This document shows positions 1-6,180 of a stretch of DNA of 12,952 bases, piece after piece. This stretch comes from an uncultured Collinsella sp. (GTDB taxonomy: Bacteria > Actinomycetota > Coriobacteriia > Coriobacteriales > Coriobacteriaceae). The notes beneath the pieces are model-generated. The model was not told the DNA's origin. It ran no database searches and was given only the letters and a program-made list of their open reading frames with translations. The position numbers and the translations under genes are program-made. Positions within the stretch are counted from its first letter, which is position 1; each line of letters begins with the position of its first letter. Where the stretch lies: NCBI GenBank assembly GCA_900549345.1, contig UROC01000056.1, positions 1 through 12,952 on the forward strand, in the 5' to 3' direction.

Positions 1-2
1 CT

Positions 3-803
3 GAGGCGGCCAAGCGGATCTCTGCCGGGAGCTATGGCTTCCAGATCGAAAACAAGTACACGGACGAGCTGGGGGAACTGGTGGACAACATCAACGATAT
101 GTCCCTCAAGATCGGCCAGAACGAGAAGATGAAATCCGAGTTCATCTCTTCCGTGTCCCACGAGCTGCGGACGCCCCTCACTGCCATCAACGGCTGGGGC
201 GAGACGATTCTGGAGGACACCACAGATGACCCCGCCCAGATGCGCCGCGGCATCCGCATCATTCTGAACGAGGCCCGGCGGCTCTCTACCATGGTAGAGG
301 AGCTGCTGGAATTCTCCAAGATGGAGGACGGCCGATTCACCCTCCGGATGGAGCAGGTGGACCTGCAGGCGGAGTTTGAGGACGCCATCTTCACCTACGG
401 CGAGCTGTTCCGGCAGGAGGGCATCAAACTGAACTACGAGTGCGGGGATGAGGACCTGCCTCCCATCCCCGGCGACTCTGAGCGGCTGAAGCAGGTGTTC
501 TGCAACGTGCTGGACAACGCCGCCAAGCACGGCGGCTCCGGCAAGCGGATCGACACTTCCATCAGCCGGGAGGGCGAGTTTGAGGTGGTTCGGGTCCGGG
601 ACTACGGTCCCGGCATCCCGGAGGCGGAGCTGCCCTTCATCAAGCAGAAGTTCTACAAGGGCTCCTCCAAGGCCCGGGGCAGCGGCATCGGCCTTGCGGT
701 GTGCGATGAGATCGTCGGCCTTCACAACGGCATCTTCACCATCGGCAACGCCGATGGCGGCGGCGCGGTGGTCACCATCGCGGTCCCCCTGTGCGGGATC
801 TGA
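3..803 (+). CDS. Sensor histidine kinase, C-terminal part (5' end outside window)
   Basis: This is the cytoplasmic half of a membrane sensor kinase of a two-component system, which autophosphorylates on His and passes the phosphate to a response regulator. The frame is open from base 3, so the sensor and transmembrane parts lie off the window and the GTG at 81 is internal. In order it shows the end of a HAMP linker (about 3-110, including DELGELVDNINDM), an H-box SVSHELRTPL with the phospho-His codon at 159-161, an N-box NVLDNAAKH, a G1 box DYGPGIP, an F-box FIKQKFYKGS and a G2 box GSGIGLAV. It ends at TGA 801-803 shortly after the last ATPase strand. No response regulator is in the window. 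It is the only plus-strand gene, and 12 of its 16 Arg codons are CGG, unlike the minus-strand genes. The HAMP and H-box wording resembles Oscillospiraceae kinases (from memory). Function is sure; the signal sensed is unknown. Confidence 0.9.
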   Translation, partial: EAAKRISAGSYGFQIENKYTDELGELVDNINDMSLKIGQNEKMKSEFISSVSHELRTPLTAINGWGETILEDTTDDPAQMRRGIRIILNEARRLSTMVEELLEFSKMEDGRFTLRMEQVDLQAEFEDAIFTYGELFRQEGIKLNYECGDEDLPPIPGDSERLKQVFCNVLDNAAKHGGSGKRIDTSISREGEFEVVRVRDYGPGIPEAELPFIKQKFYKGSSKARGSGIGLAVCDEIVGLHNGIFTIGNADGGGAVVTIAVPLCGI

Positions 804-913
804 CGACTTCCTCGTTGTCTACCTCGACTGCGATATGTCGCTCGCCGAGGCCGCGACGAGATGGTGTTGCGTCTGCTCCGCTTGGTGCTTCTAGCTCAAA
901 TTTGATCTGATGT

Positions 914-947
914 AAGGCCCGCGCAATCCTGCATGGGCCTTTCTTTT
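914..947 (+). terminator. Probable intrinsic terminator, plus orientation
   Basis: AAGGCCC at 914-920 pairs with GGGCCTT at 935-941 (7 bp, 14-nt loop) and is followed by TCTTTT on the plus strand. The polarity suits a transcript arriving from the left. The only left-hand gene is the kinase fragment ending at 803, which appears to be of different origin, so this may have served a different, now interrupted, plus-strand gene. The loop is long and the U-tract is broken by a C, so strength is uncertain. Confidence 0.5.
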
Positions 948-1002
948 GGCAATTGTTCGACCGATTCGTGGCTTGAAACACAAATTATCGAGTTAAGGAG
1001 AC

Positions 1003-1074
1003 ATGGGGTCACACAGCGGCTCTCAGAGCGCCCGCCGCACTCCCCCGCCATTACCCTGCGGCGTCCTCGTATAG
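1003..1074 (+). CDS. Possible 23-residue ORF with a purine-rich leader
   Basis: ATG at 1003 is preceded by AAGGAG, but with only 2 nt between them, closer than usual. The reading frame runs 23 codons (MGSHSGSQSARR start, Pro-rich middle) to TAG at 1072-1074. An inverted repeat, CGCCGCA at 1033-1039 with TGCGGCG at 1057-1063, lies inside it. I recognise no family and see no clear promoter. It could be a leader peptide or chance. It is given only because the leader is the one Shine-Dalgarno-like sequence in this gene-free stretch. Confidence 0.12.
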   Translation: MGSHSGSQSARRTPPPLPCGVLV

Positions 1075-1139
1075 AGCCCATCCTGCTTGGCGTTTCGTTG
1101 CAACAGCCCACTTGTCCACCGATCAAGTGAACTACTGGA

Positions 1140-1207
1140 ATAAATACAGCGACACGCTTGTCCGTTACAGTCGCTATATCTGTGTTAATCGCCGCGATAA
1201 ATACAGC
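1140..1207. repeat. 11-bp direct repeat ATAAATACAGC, two copies
   Basis: Identical copies of ATAAATACAGC lie at 1140-1150 and 1197-1207, 57 bp apart start to start. On the minus strand each reads GCTGTATTTAT. The intervening sequence is not repeated. They fall in the AT-rich part of the intergenic region. They could be binding sites for a regulator or part of a dispersed intergenic element; nothing here decides between these. Confidence 0.55.
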
Positions 1208-1231
1208 CTGTACTCGGCTGCATACCAGCTA

Positions 1232-1325
1232 CGCGTATGTAGATTCATATCGCGTTAATAAATCGGCTCAAGCGCGTGCAAAACGCGCAAGTAGCCGCAA
1301 AAGGCGATTATCGCGTAGGTAGATT
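1232..1325. repeat. 14-bp direct repeat CGCGTA(T/G)GTAGATT, two copies 80 bp apart
   Basis: Copies lie at 1232-1245 and 1312-1325 and differ at one base of 14. Both are next to further CGCG/ATCGCG motifs (1249-1254, 1308-1314). The start-to-start spacing is exactly 80 bp. Between them sits the GCGCGT/ACGCGC hairpin. The arrangement looks like a repeated regulatory or structural element rather than chance. Function is unknown. Confidence 0.55.
1272..1288. repeat. Short perfect inverted repeat (GC-rich hairpin)
   Basis: GCGCGT at 1272-1277 and ACGCGC at 1283-1288 form a 6-bp perfect stem with a 5-nt loop GCAAA. No T-run follows on either strand, so it is not an intrinsic terminator. It sits between the two 14-bp repeats. 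Confidence 0.45.
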
Positions 1326-1351
1326 TTTGGCACCCTGTTGCTTACTGAAAA

Positions 1352-1367
1352 TTAAGCAATTGCTTAA
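1352..1367. repeat. 16-bp perfect palindrome TTAAGCAATTGCTTAA
   Basis: The 16 bases at 1352-1367 equal their own reverse complement. The palindrome directly abuts the U-tract side of the tRNA terminator. Perfect palindromes of this size are typical of operators for dimeric helix-turn-helix regulators, but no regulated gene is evident here. It could instead be a secondary structure downstream of the terminator. Confidence 0.45.
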
Positions 1368-1400
1368 AACAAAAAAGGTCAGGCACTAGGTGCCTGACCT
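1366..1400 (-). terminator. Strong intrinsic terminator after tRNA-Pro
   Basis: AGGTCAGGCAC at 1376-1386 and GTGCCTGACCT at 1390-1400 form a perfect 11-bp stem with a 3-nt loop. On the minus strand the stem is followed by TTTTTTGTTTT (complement of 1366-1376). It starts about 10 nt beyond the tRNA CCA end, so it ends the tRNA transcript and probably any read-through from coaBC and the upstream operon. Confidence 0.92.
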
Positions 1401-1409
1401 GCAAACTTC

Positions 1410-1486
<77 letters not shown>

Positions 1487-1525
1487 AAGCTTTTATTTGT
1501 TGCTCTGCTCTCGCTCGCAACAGGG

Positions 1526-1558
1526 AGTATATTAACCCGAAACTTTAGACTTGTGCAA
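1526..1558 (-). promoter_or_regulatory. Possible sigma-70-type promoter for tRNA-Pro
   Basis: In the 80-nt gap between coaBC and the tRNA, the minus strand reads TTGCAC (complement of 1553-1558), then 17 nt, then TTAATATACT, which contains a TATACT -10-like hexamer (complement of 1526-1531, 5 of 6 to consensus). The TTGCAC to TATACT spacing is 21 nt, longer than ideal. Taking TAATAT as the -10 gives 18 nt with a weaker match. Transcription would start about 35 nt before the tRNA. Suggestive only. Confidence 0.3.
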
Positions 1559-1566
1559 GAACTTTT

Positions 1567-2781
1567 TTACAAATTTTGAAGCAAGTCCAAAATTGTATCT
1601 GCGAGCTGGGGTTTTGTTAGCACGGGAAGTTCTTGCGTGCCCGTTGTGCTCACAATCCAGGCCTTGTTAGTGTCGGTTCCAAAGCCCGAATCGGCGCGCG
1701 AGACATCGTTGGCAATAATGGCATCGCAACCTTTGCGTGCCAATTTGCGCTCGGCGTACTCGACAACGTTATCGGTCTCGGCCGCAAATCCGATCACGCA
1801 TCGCTCGCCCTTCTGACGCGAGAGCTCGGCCAAAATATCGACCGTCTCGACAAGATCGATACAATCCAGGCGCTCGTTGGCTTTTTTGAGTTTGTGGTCC
1901 GCAGGGGCCGCCGGGGTATAGTCGGCGACGGCAGCCGCACAAATGGCCGCATCGGCCGTCTGAAAGGCGCTCAGCGCTGCCTTGAGCATTTCTGAGGCGG
2001 TCTGTACGTGCACGCACTCCACACCGCGGGGAACGTCGAGCGATGTCGGTCCCAGCACGAGCGTGACCACAGCCCCACGGCGAACGGCCTCCCCCGCCAG
2101 GGCGATGCCCATCTTGCCCGACGACCGGTTGCCGATGAAGCGTACGGGGTCGATCGGTTCGTGCGTGGGGCCGGCGGTGATCACGATGCGCTTGCCCGTC
2201 AGGTCTTGCGGCATGGGATTGAGCACCTCGCAGATGGCTTCGACGATGTCCTCGGGCTCGCTCATGCGCCCCGTGTCCACGTCGCCGCAGGCAAGGTAGC
2301 CACTACCGGGGCCAACTACGTGCACCCCGCGGTCGCGCAGCGTGGCCATATTGGCCTGGGTTGCCGGCGCCTTCCACATGCCATTGTTCATGGCCGGCGC
2401 GATCACAATGGGTCGCGGCGTGGCGAGCAGCGTGGTGGAGATGAGATCATCGGCAATGCCGTTGGCCATCTTGGCGATGATATTGGCCGTCGCGGGCGCC
2501 ACGATCACCAGATCGGGCTCCTGCGCCAGCGAAATGTGGTGGATAGGGTCGGAGGGGTCGTCGAACAGGCCCACGGCGACGGGCTCGTTGGTGAGCGCAC
2601 GGAAGGTGAGCGGGCCCACAAACTCGGTGGCATGCTCGCTCATAACGACCTTGACGCGCGCGCCGCGCTTTTGCAGCAGGCGCACGATATTGCACGACTT
2701 ATAGGCGGCGATCCCGCCGGTAATGCCCAGCAGGATCGTTTTTCCCTCAAGTTGCATTGAATTGTTGGGTGCCGCCGCCAT
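1567..2781 (-). CDS. coaBC: Bifunctional phosphopantothenoylcysteine decarboxylase / phosphopantothenate-cysteine ligase
   Basis: A cytosolic enzyme of coenzyme A synthesis. The CoaB half joins 4'-phosphopantothenate to cysteine using CTP, and the CoaC half decarboxylates the product to 4'-phosphopantetheine with FMN. The 404-aa protein has the normal fused layout. The N-terminal flavoprotein domain (about 10-190) shows GITGGIAAYKS, catalytic-type HHISL (His81/82), PAMNNGMW at about 129-136 and the GYLACGD active-site loop (Cys165). The C-terminal synthetase domain (about 193-404) shows TAGPTHEPID, IGNRSSGKMG (Asn218) and KLKK (297-300). The ATG at 2781 is 2 nt after the previous stop with an AGGA-type ribosome site. 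A second Met at residue 9 has no such site. It is the last protein gene of the operon. No odd features. Confidence 0.96.
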   Translation of the reverse strand: MAAAPNNSMQLEGKTILLGITGGIAAYKSCNIVRLLQKRGARVKVVMSEHATEFVGPLTFRALTNEPVAVGLFDDPSDPIHHISLAQEPDLVIVAPATANIIAKMANGIADDLISTTLLATPRPIVIAPAMNNGMWKAPATQANMATLRDRGVHVVGPGSGYLACGDVDTGRMSEPEDIVEAICEVLNPMPQDLTGKRIVITAGPTHEPIDPVRFIGNRSSGKMGIALAGEAVRRGAVVTLVLGPTSLDVPRGVECVHVQTASEMLKAALSAFQTADAAICAAAVADYTPAAPADHKLKKANERLDCIDLVETVDILAELSRQKGERCVIGFAAETDNVVEYAERKLARKGCDAIIANDVSRADSGFGTDTNKAWIVSTTGTQELPVLTKPQLADTILDLLQNL

Positions 2782-2783
2782 CG

Positions 2784-3503
2784 TTAGGCTTCCTTGCTGA
2801 GGAGCACGAGCAGGCGGTGGCAGTACGGGCAGTGCGTAATCTCACTACCGTCGTGGTTGAGGTCGCTCATGGATGACGCCTGCAGGGCGGTGTGGCAGAC
2901 CGTGGGGATGTTGCCCTTGATGGTCTCGACGGCCAGGCCGCGGAACTGCTTGAGCAGACGCTCGTAATCGGTGAGCACGTCGGCCGGCAGCGTGGCGGCA
3001 AGAGCGGTGCGCTCCTTAGTGGCGGCTTCGATCTGAGCCTGCAGGTCGGCAGCCTTGGCGCGGGCGGCCTTGGTATCGGCCTTCACGCCCTCTTCGAACT
3101 TGGCGATGATTGCCTGCGCGCGGGTCTCGCGGTCGAGCGCCTCTTTGTGGGCGACAACGACGTCCTTGCGGGTGTGCTCAATCTTGTCCAGACGCTTGGC
3201 CAGGGTGGCGAGCTCGTTCTCCAGGTCCTGAACCTCGCGGTAGTCAGAGCCGTCGACGTGGCGCTTCTTGGCGGCCTCGATGGCGTTGTTGGTCTGAATC
3301 TCGGTGGTGTTGAGATCGTCGAGCTCAATGTCCAGGTCCTTGCGTTGGGCGTAGAGCTTGGTCATCTCGGACTTGAGCTTTACATAGGTCTTACGCTTGG
3401 AAGCGAGCTCCTTGAGCTCCGGCATATTGGCAAGTTCGCTCTTGTTGCGGGCGAGCTCCAAATCGATCTGTTGCAGCTTGAGTAGCGTAGCGCCGGCGCT
3501 CAT
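2784..3503 (-). CDS. CT398-like coiled-coil protein with C-terminal zinc-ribbon-like tail
   Basis: A 239-aa protein, mostly helical and rich in Lys/Glu/Ala heptad-like sequence (residues 5-185, a long hairpin coiled coil), then a short ribbon at 198-239. This matches the CT398-like coiled-coil plus C4 zinc-ribbon family (zf-RING_7), often found beside Nif3 genes as here; its molecular role is unsettled, with nucleic-acid or complex binding usually proposed. The ribbon has CPYCHRLL (Cys225, Cys228) but the first knuckle reads IPTVCH, with one Cys (203) where the family usually has CxxC. Zinc binding may rely on neighbouring His or be weak. I chose the ATG at 3503, which overlaps the nif3-like stop as ATGA and has AAAGGAG 7 nt upstream. 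A start at 3539 lies inside the previous gene with no support. Confidence 0.85.
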   Translation of the reverse strand: MSAGATLLKLQQIDLELARNKSELANMPELKELASKRKTYVKLKSEMTKLYAQRKDLDIELDDLNTTEIQTNNAIEAAKKRHVDGSDYREVQDLENELATLAKRLDKIEHTRKDVVVAHKEALDRETRAQAIIAKFEEGVKADTKAARAKAADLQAQIEAATKERTALAATLPADVLTDYERLLKQFRGLAVETIKGNIPTVCHTALQASSMSDLNHDGSEITHCPYCHRLLVLLSKEA

Positions 3504-4309
3504 AAGTTCTCTCCTTTTGTCACAGTCCACCATTGGCAAGGGTTCAGTATTTTAATCGCATGACGGGGGTCGACCCCGGCGTCAACTGCAGAGTTCATCA
3601 ATATATCAACGAACGGCTCCTCGGAGCGGTCGTGGCCGAGCAAGATCACCGGCAGCCCGCGCAAGGCAAGGTCCTGTGCCACGTGGTAGCCTGCCTCGCC
3701 CGTCACGATAACATCTGCGCCCGCGGCGATGGCGAGCTCTCCAAAGTCGCCTAAGGAGCCGCCCAAAATGGCGATGGTGCGGCACGGGTGATCTGCCTCG
3801 CCCCACACGCGCGGGTCGCTGCCAAACGCCGCTGCGGCGCGTGCGGCAAGGTTGCGCAGGCTGCAGGGGTCGTGGAGGGTCGCGAGTACGCCCAGTCCGC
3901 AGGCCTCGGGGTCGTCCACGTGCTCCAACGAGCTTGCGGGCGCGGCGTCCAAAAGCCTACTTAGGCAGATACGTGCCTCGTGCGAGCGGTCCAGGTTGGT
4001 GTGGAGCGAGATAATGCTCACCCCGCAGCGGGCAGCCTCGTAGAGGGCCGCACTGCACTGGGGACGCGTCGCGCTGGGCGGACAAAATGCCTCGGGTGCC
4101 TTGATGTAGACGGGATGATGCGTGAGCATCACATTGGCTCCGGCTTCCAAGGTGCGCTGCACGTTGTCCCTGGTGGCATCGAGCGCGCAGGCTACGCCAC
4201 GGATCTCGTCGTCGGGGTCGCCTACGGATAAGCCTACGTGGTCCCATGGTTCGGCGTCCGTCTTAGGATAGCGTGCCAGCAGTGCACGCTCGAGTTCCGC
4301 GATGATCAT
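3500..4309 (-). CDS. Nif3-like dinuclear metal centre protein (YbgI/YqfO family)
   Basis: A 269-aa member of the Nif3/DUF34 family, widely conserved hexamers with two metal ions; databases label it GTP cyclohydrolase 1 type 2 homolog, but the biological role is not established. The metal-site motifs are visible: LTHHPVYIK (His64, His65), SLHTNLDRS (His103, Asp107) and, near the C-terminus, LLGHDRSEEP (His226 with Glu230/231). Length fits the short family form without the extra YqfO insertion domain. The ATG at 4309 overlaps the upstream cysteine desulfurase stop by 4 nt (ATGA), implying translational coupling, and its stop overlaps the CT398-like start the same way. A Nif3 gene next to a coiled-coil zinc-ribbon gene is a recurrent pair in bacteria, suggesting linked function. 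Confidence 0.9.
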   Translation of the reverse strand: MIIAELERALLARYPKTDAEPWDHVGLSVGDPDDEIRGVACALDATRDNVQRTLEAGANVMLTHHPVYIKAPEAFCPPSATRPQCSAALYEAARCGVSIISLHTNLDRSHEARICLSRLLDAAPASSLEHVDDPEACGLGVLATLHDPCSLRNLAARAAAAFGSDPRVWGEADHPCRTIAILGGSLGDFGELAIAAGADVIVTGEAGYHVAQDLALRGLPVILLGHDRSEEPFVDILMNSAVDAGVDPRHAIKILNPCQWWTVTKGENL

Positions 4310-5484
4310 GCGGCGCCTACGATCGAGAGCAGCGTCTGGGCAAACTCGTCCAGATCGCCTGGATTCACGCGATCATCGAAGGAGATGCGCAAGGCACCCA
4401 GCGCCTGCTCGCGACCGATGCCCATCGCGCTCAAAACGTGGCTGGGATCCATGCTGCCGCTCGAGCACGCCGAGCCGGCCGAAACCTCAAAGCCGGCGGC
4501 ATCGAGCTTGACGATGAGCTCCTCGGAGTCCATGCCATCAACGTAGATCGACACCATGCCCGGCAGGCGATCGGCCTGTGCGTAGTCGCCCATGGTGGCA
4601 TGAATACGCGGATGAGCCGTAAGCGTGGCGTAGAGCTTGTCGGAAAGGGCTTGCAGCTTCGCGCGCTCCTGAGTCACATGGGGCGTCAGAGACGAGGCGG
4701 CAGCGGCAAAGGCGAGCTGCGTTCGCAGGTCTTGCGTGCCGGCACGACGACCGGCCTCCTGTCCGCCGCCAAAGATGCGCGGGCGCAGCGGCGTGCGGCT
4801 CTTAAGGTAGAGTGCGCCAGATGCCACGGGACCGCCAATCTTGTGGGCTGCGACGGACATGGCGTCGACGCCCAGCTCGGTGACATCGAGCGGAATATGC
4901 AGATACCCCTGGATGGCATCGGTGTGGAACAGGGCGCCAACGGTATGCGTGGCCGCGGCAAGCTCGCGGATGGGCTGCACCACGCCGGTCTCGTTGTTGG
5001 CAACCATGATGCTCACGAGCGCCACGTCGTCGCCTAGTAGCTCGACAAGCGTGGCAGGCTCAATGTAGCCCATGCGGCAGGGCTGCACCAGGTCGACGGT
5101 AAAGCCGGCGGCACGCAGCAACGGCAGGTTGTCCAGAATCGAATCGTGCTCGATGGCCGAAACGATTACACGATCGCGCTTGCGATCGCGCTGACGAGCG
5201 CCCTCGGCAAGACCGAGCAGCGCCAGCTGGTTGGCTTCGGTGCCGCCGTTGGTCAGTACAATCTCGGACGGGCGGACGCGCGCGCCAAAGCTGCAGGCAA
5301 TCTCGCGACGCGCCACTTCTAGGCGTGCGGCGGCCTTACGGCCGAGCGAATGTAGCGAGTTGGGGTTGACGCCGGCAAGCTCGCTGTCGTCGTACTCGCG
5401 CTGCGCAAGGAGCGCCTCGGCGCGCATGGGCGTCGAGGCGGCATAGTCAAGATTCACGGGTATGCGGTTTTGACCTGCGGTCAT
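4306..5484 (-). CDS. Cysteine desulfurase, NifS/IscS type (class V aminotransferase)
   Basis: A PLP enzyme that takes sulfur from cysteine as an enzyme-bound persulfide for Fe-S clusters, thiolated tRNA or other cofactors. The 392-aa protein shows NLDYAASTP at the N-terminus, TNGGTEANQLA (cofactor phosphate region), EHDSI with His113, NNETG at 163-167, HTDAIQGY, the PLP lysine in SVAAHKIGGP (Lys215) and the sulfur-accepting Cys340 in SAGSACSSGSMDPSHVL. The extended loop after the Cys marks the class I (NifS/IscS) group rather than SufS. AGGAGG lies 11 nt before the ATG, over the rpe stop. No IscU or thiolase gene is adjacent, so its acceptor is unclear; the SufU segment at the far end of the window normally pairs with SufS-type enzymes. 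Function class is sure; specific role is not. Confidence 0.93.
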   Translation of the reverse strand: MTAGQNRIPVNLDYAASTPMRAEALLAQREYDDSELAGVNPNSLHSLGRKAAARLEVARREIACSFGARVRPSEIVLTNGGTEANQLALLGLAEGARQRDRKRDRVIVSAIEHDSILDNLPLLRAAGFTVDLVQPCRMGYIEPATLVELLGDDVALVSIMVANNETGVVQPIRELAAATHTVGALFHTDAIQGYLHIPLDVTELGVDAMSVAAHKIGGPVASGALYLKSRTPLRPRIFGGGQEAGRRAGTQDLRTQLAFAAAASSLTPHVTQERAKLQALSDKLYATLTAHPRIHATMGDYAQADRLPGMVSIYVDGMDSEELIVKLDAAGFEVSAGSACSSGSMDPSHVLSAMGIGREQALGALRISFDDRVNPGDLDEFAQTLLSIVGAA

Positions 5485-5490
5485 AAGGGA

Positions 5491-6162
5491 TTATGCCTCC
5501 TGTGCGGCCTCGTTGCCCAGCTTCTGCAGCAGCGCAACCTCGGCAGCGGGATCTTCGGACTTAAATACGGCAGAACCGGCCACGAGCACGTTGGCGCCGG
5601 CCTTGACGACATCGGCAATGTTCTTGGAAGAGATGCCGCCGTCGACCTCGATGAGGGGCGAAACGCCGTGACGCTCGCACATGGCCTTGAGCTCGTGAAG
5701 CTTTGCGATGGTGCCCGGGATAAAGCTCTGGCCGCCAAAGCCCGGGTTCACGCTCATGAGCAGCACCATATCGACGACGTCGATGATGCTCTCGAGCACG
5801 CACACGGGGGTGGCGGGGTTGAGCACCACGCCGGCCTTGACGCCGCGCTGCTGCAGATGGGTGAGCGTTCGGTGCAGGTGCGTGGAAGCCTCGTAGTGGA
5901 CGGTGATCATGTCGGCACCGGCGTCGGCGTACCAATCGACCGTCTCGTCGGGGTTCGACACCATGAGGTGCGCGTCGACCGGTACATCGGTGGAGCGCTT
6001 GACGGCCTTAAGGATGTCAACGCCAAAGGTGAGGTTGCCGGTAAAGTGACCGTCCATAACGTCGAAGTGCACGTAGTCGGCACCGACGATCTTGTCGAGT
6101 TCGCCCTTGAGGTTGGCCATGTCGGCCGAGAGGACGGACGGAGCGATTTTAATGGAACCCAT
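5491..6162 (-). CDS. rpe: Ribulose-phosphate 3-epimerase
   Basis: Interconverts ribulose 5-phosphate and xylulose 5-phosphate in the non-oxidative pentose phosphate pathway. The 223-aa TIM-barrel protein has the family's full length and its signature sites: KIAPSVLSAD at the start (Ser10), HFDVMDGHF with metal ligand His32 and catalytic Asp34, VDAHLMV (His65), MSVNPGFGGQSF (phosphate-binding loop) and EVDGGIS with catalytic Asp174. The ATG at 6162 has AAAGG about 9 nt upstream and lies 18 nt after gpsA, the largest intergenic gap in the operon. Nothing is missing. Allulose epimerase is a related alternative, but the motifs match Rpe. Confidence 0.96.
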   Translation of the reverse strand: MGSIKIAPSVLSADMANLKGELDKIVGADYVHFDVMDGHFTGNLTFGVDILKAVKRSTDVPVDAHLMVSNPDETVDWYADAGADMITVHYEASTHLHRTLTHLQQRGVKAGVVLNPATPVCVLESIIDVVDMVLLMSVNPGFGGQSFIPGTIAKLHELKAMCERHGVSPLIEVDGGISSKNIADVVKAGANVLVAGSAVFKSEDPAAEVALLQKLGNEAAQEA

Positions 6163-6180
6163 GGTAGTAGCCTTTCTGCG

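Larger units (their letters stand above)
804..1365. other. Gene-poor region between the kinase fragment and the tRNA-Pro unit
   Basis: No recognisable gene lies here. Several frames on both strands stay open across 800-980, but their translations (Ser/Arg-rich on plus, charged on minus) match no family I know. The first ~110 bases end just before a plus-strand terminator, so they may be the tail of an interrupted plus-strand gene. Bases 950-1130 are GC-rich with one short ORF that has a Shine-Dalgarno-like sequence. Bases 1132-1365 are clearly AT-richer than the operon and carry short direct repeats, a hairpin and a palindrome, listed separately. The region looks like intergenic or regulatory DNA. 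A possible sequence join lies near its left edge. Confidence 0.6.

Noticed and set aside
772..981. Minus-strand 69-codon frame over the putative join
   Set aside because: It crosses from the kinase into the following DNA, so it would be antisense to a solid gene at one end; no family recognised.
1130..1370. CRISPR array or insertion-sequence end in the repeat-bearing intergenic region
   Set aside because: Only two copies of each repeat, unequal spacing between repeat types, no transposase or cas gene and no terminal inverted repeat pair.
1501..1524. Inverted repeat GTTGC...GCAAC in the gap before tRNA-Pro as a coaBC terminator
   Set aside because: The stem is only 5-6 bp with a long loop and is followed by A-rich rather than T-rich sequence on the minus strand; more likely part of the tRNA leader.
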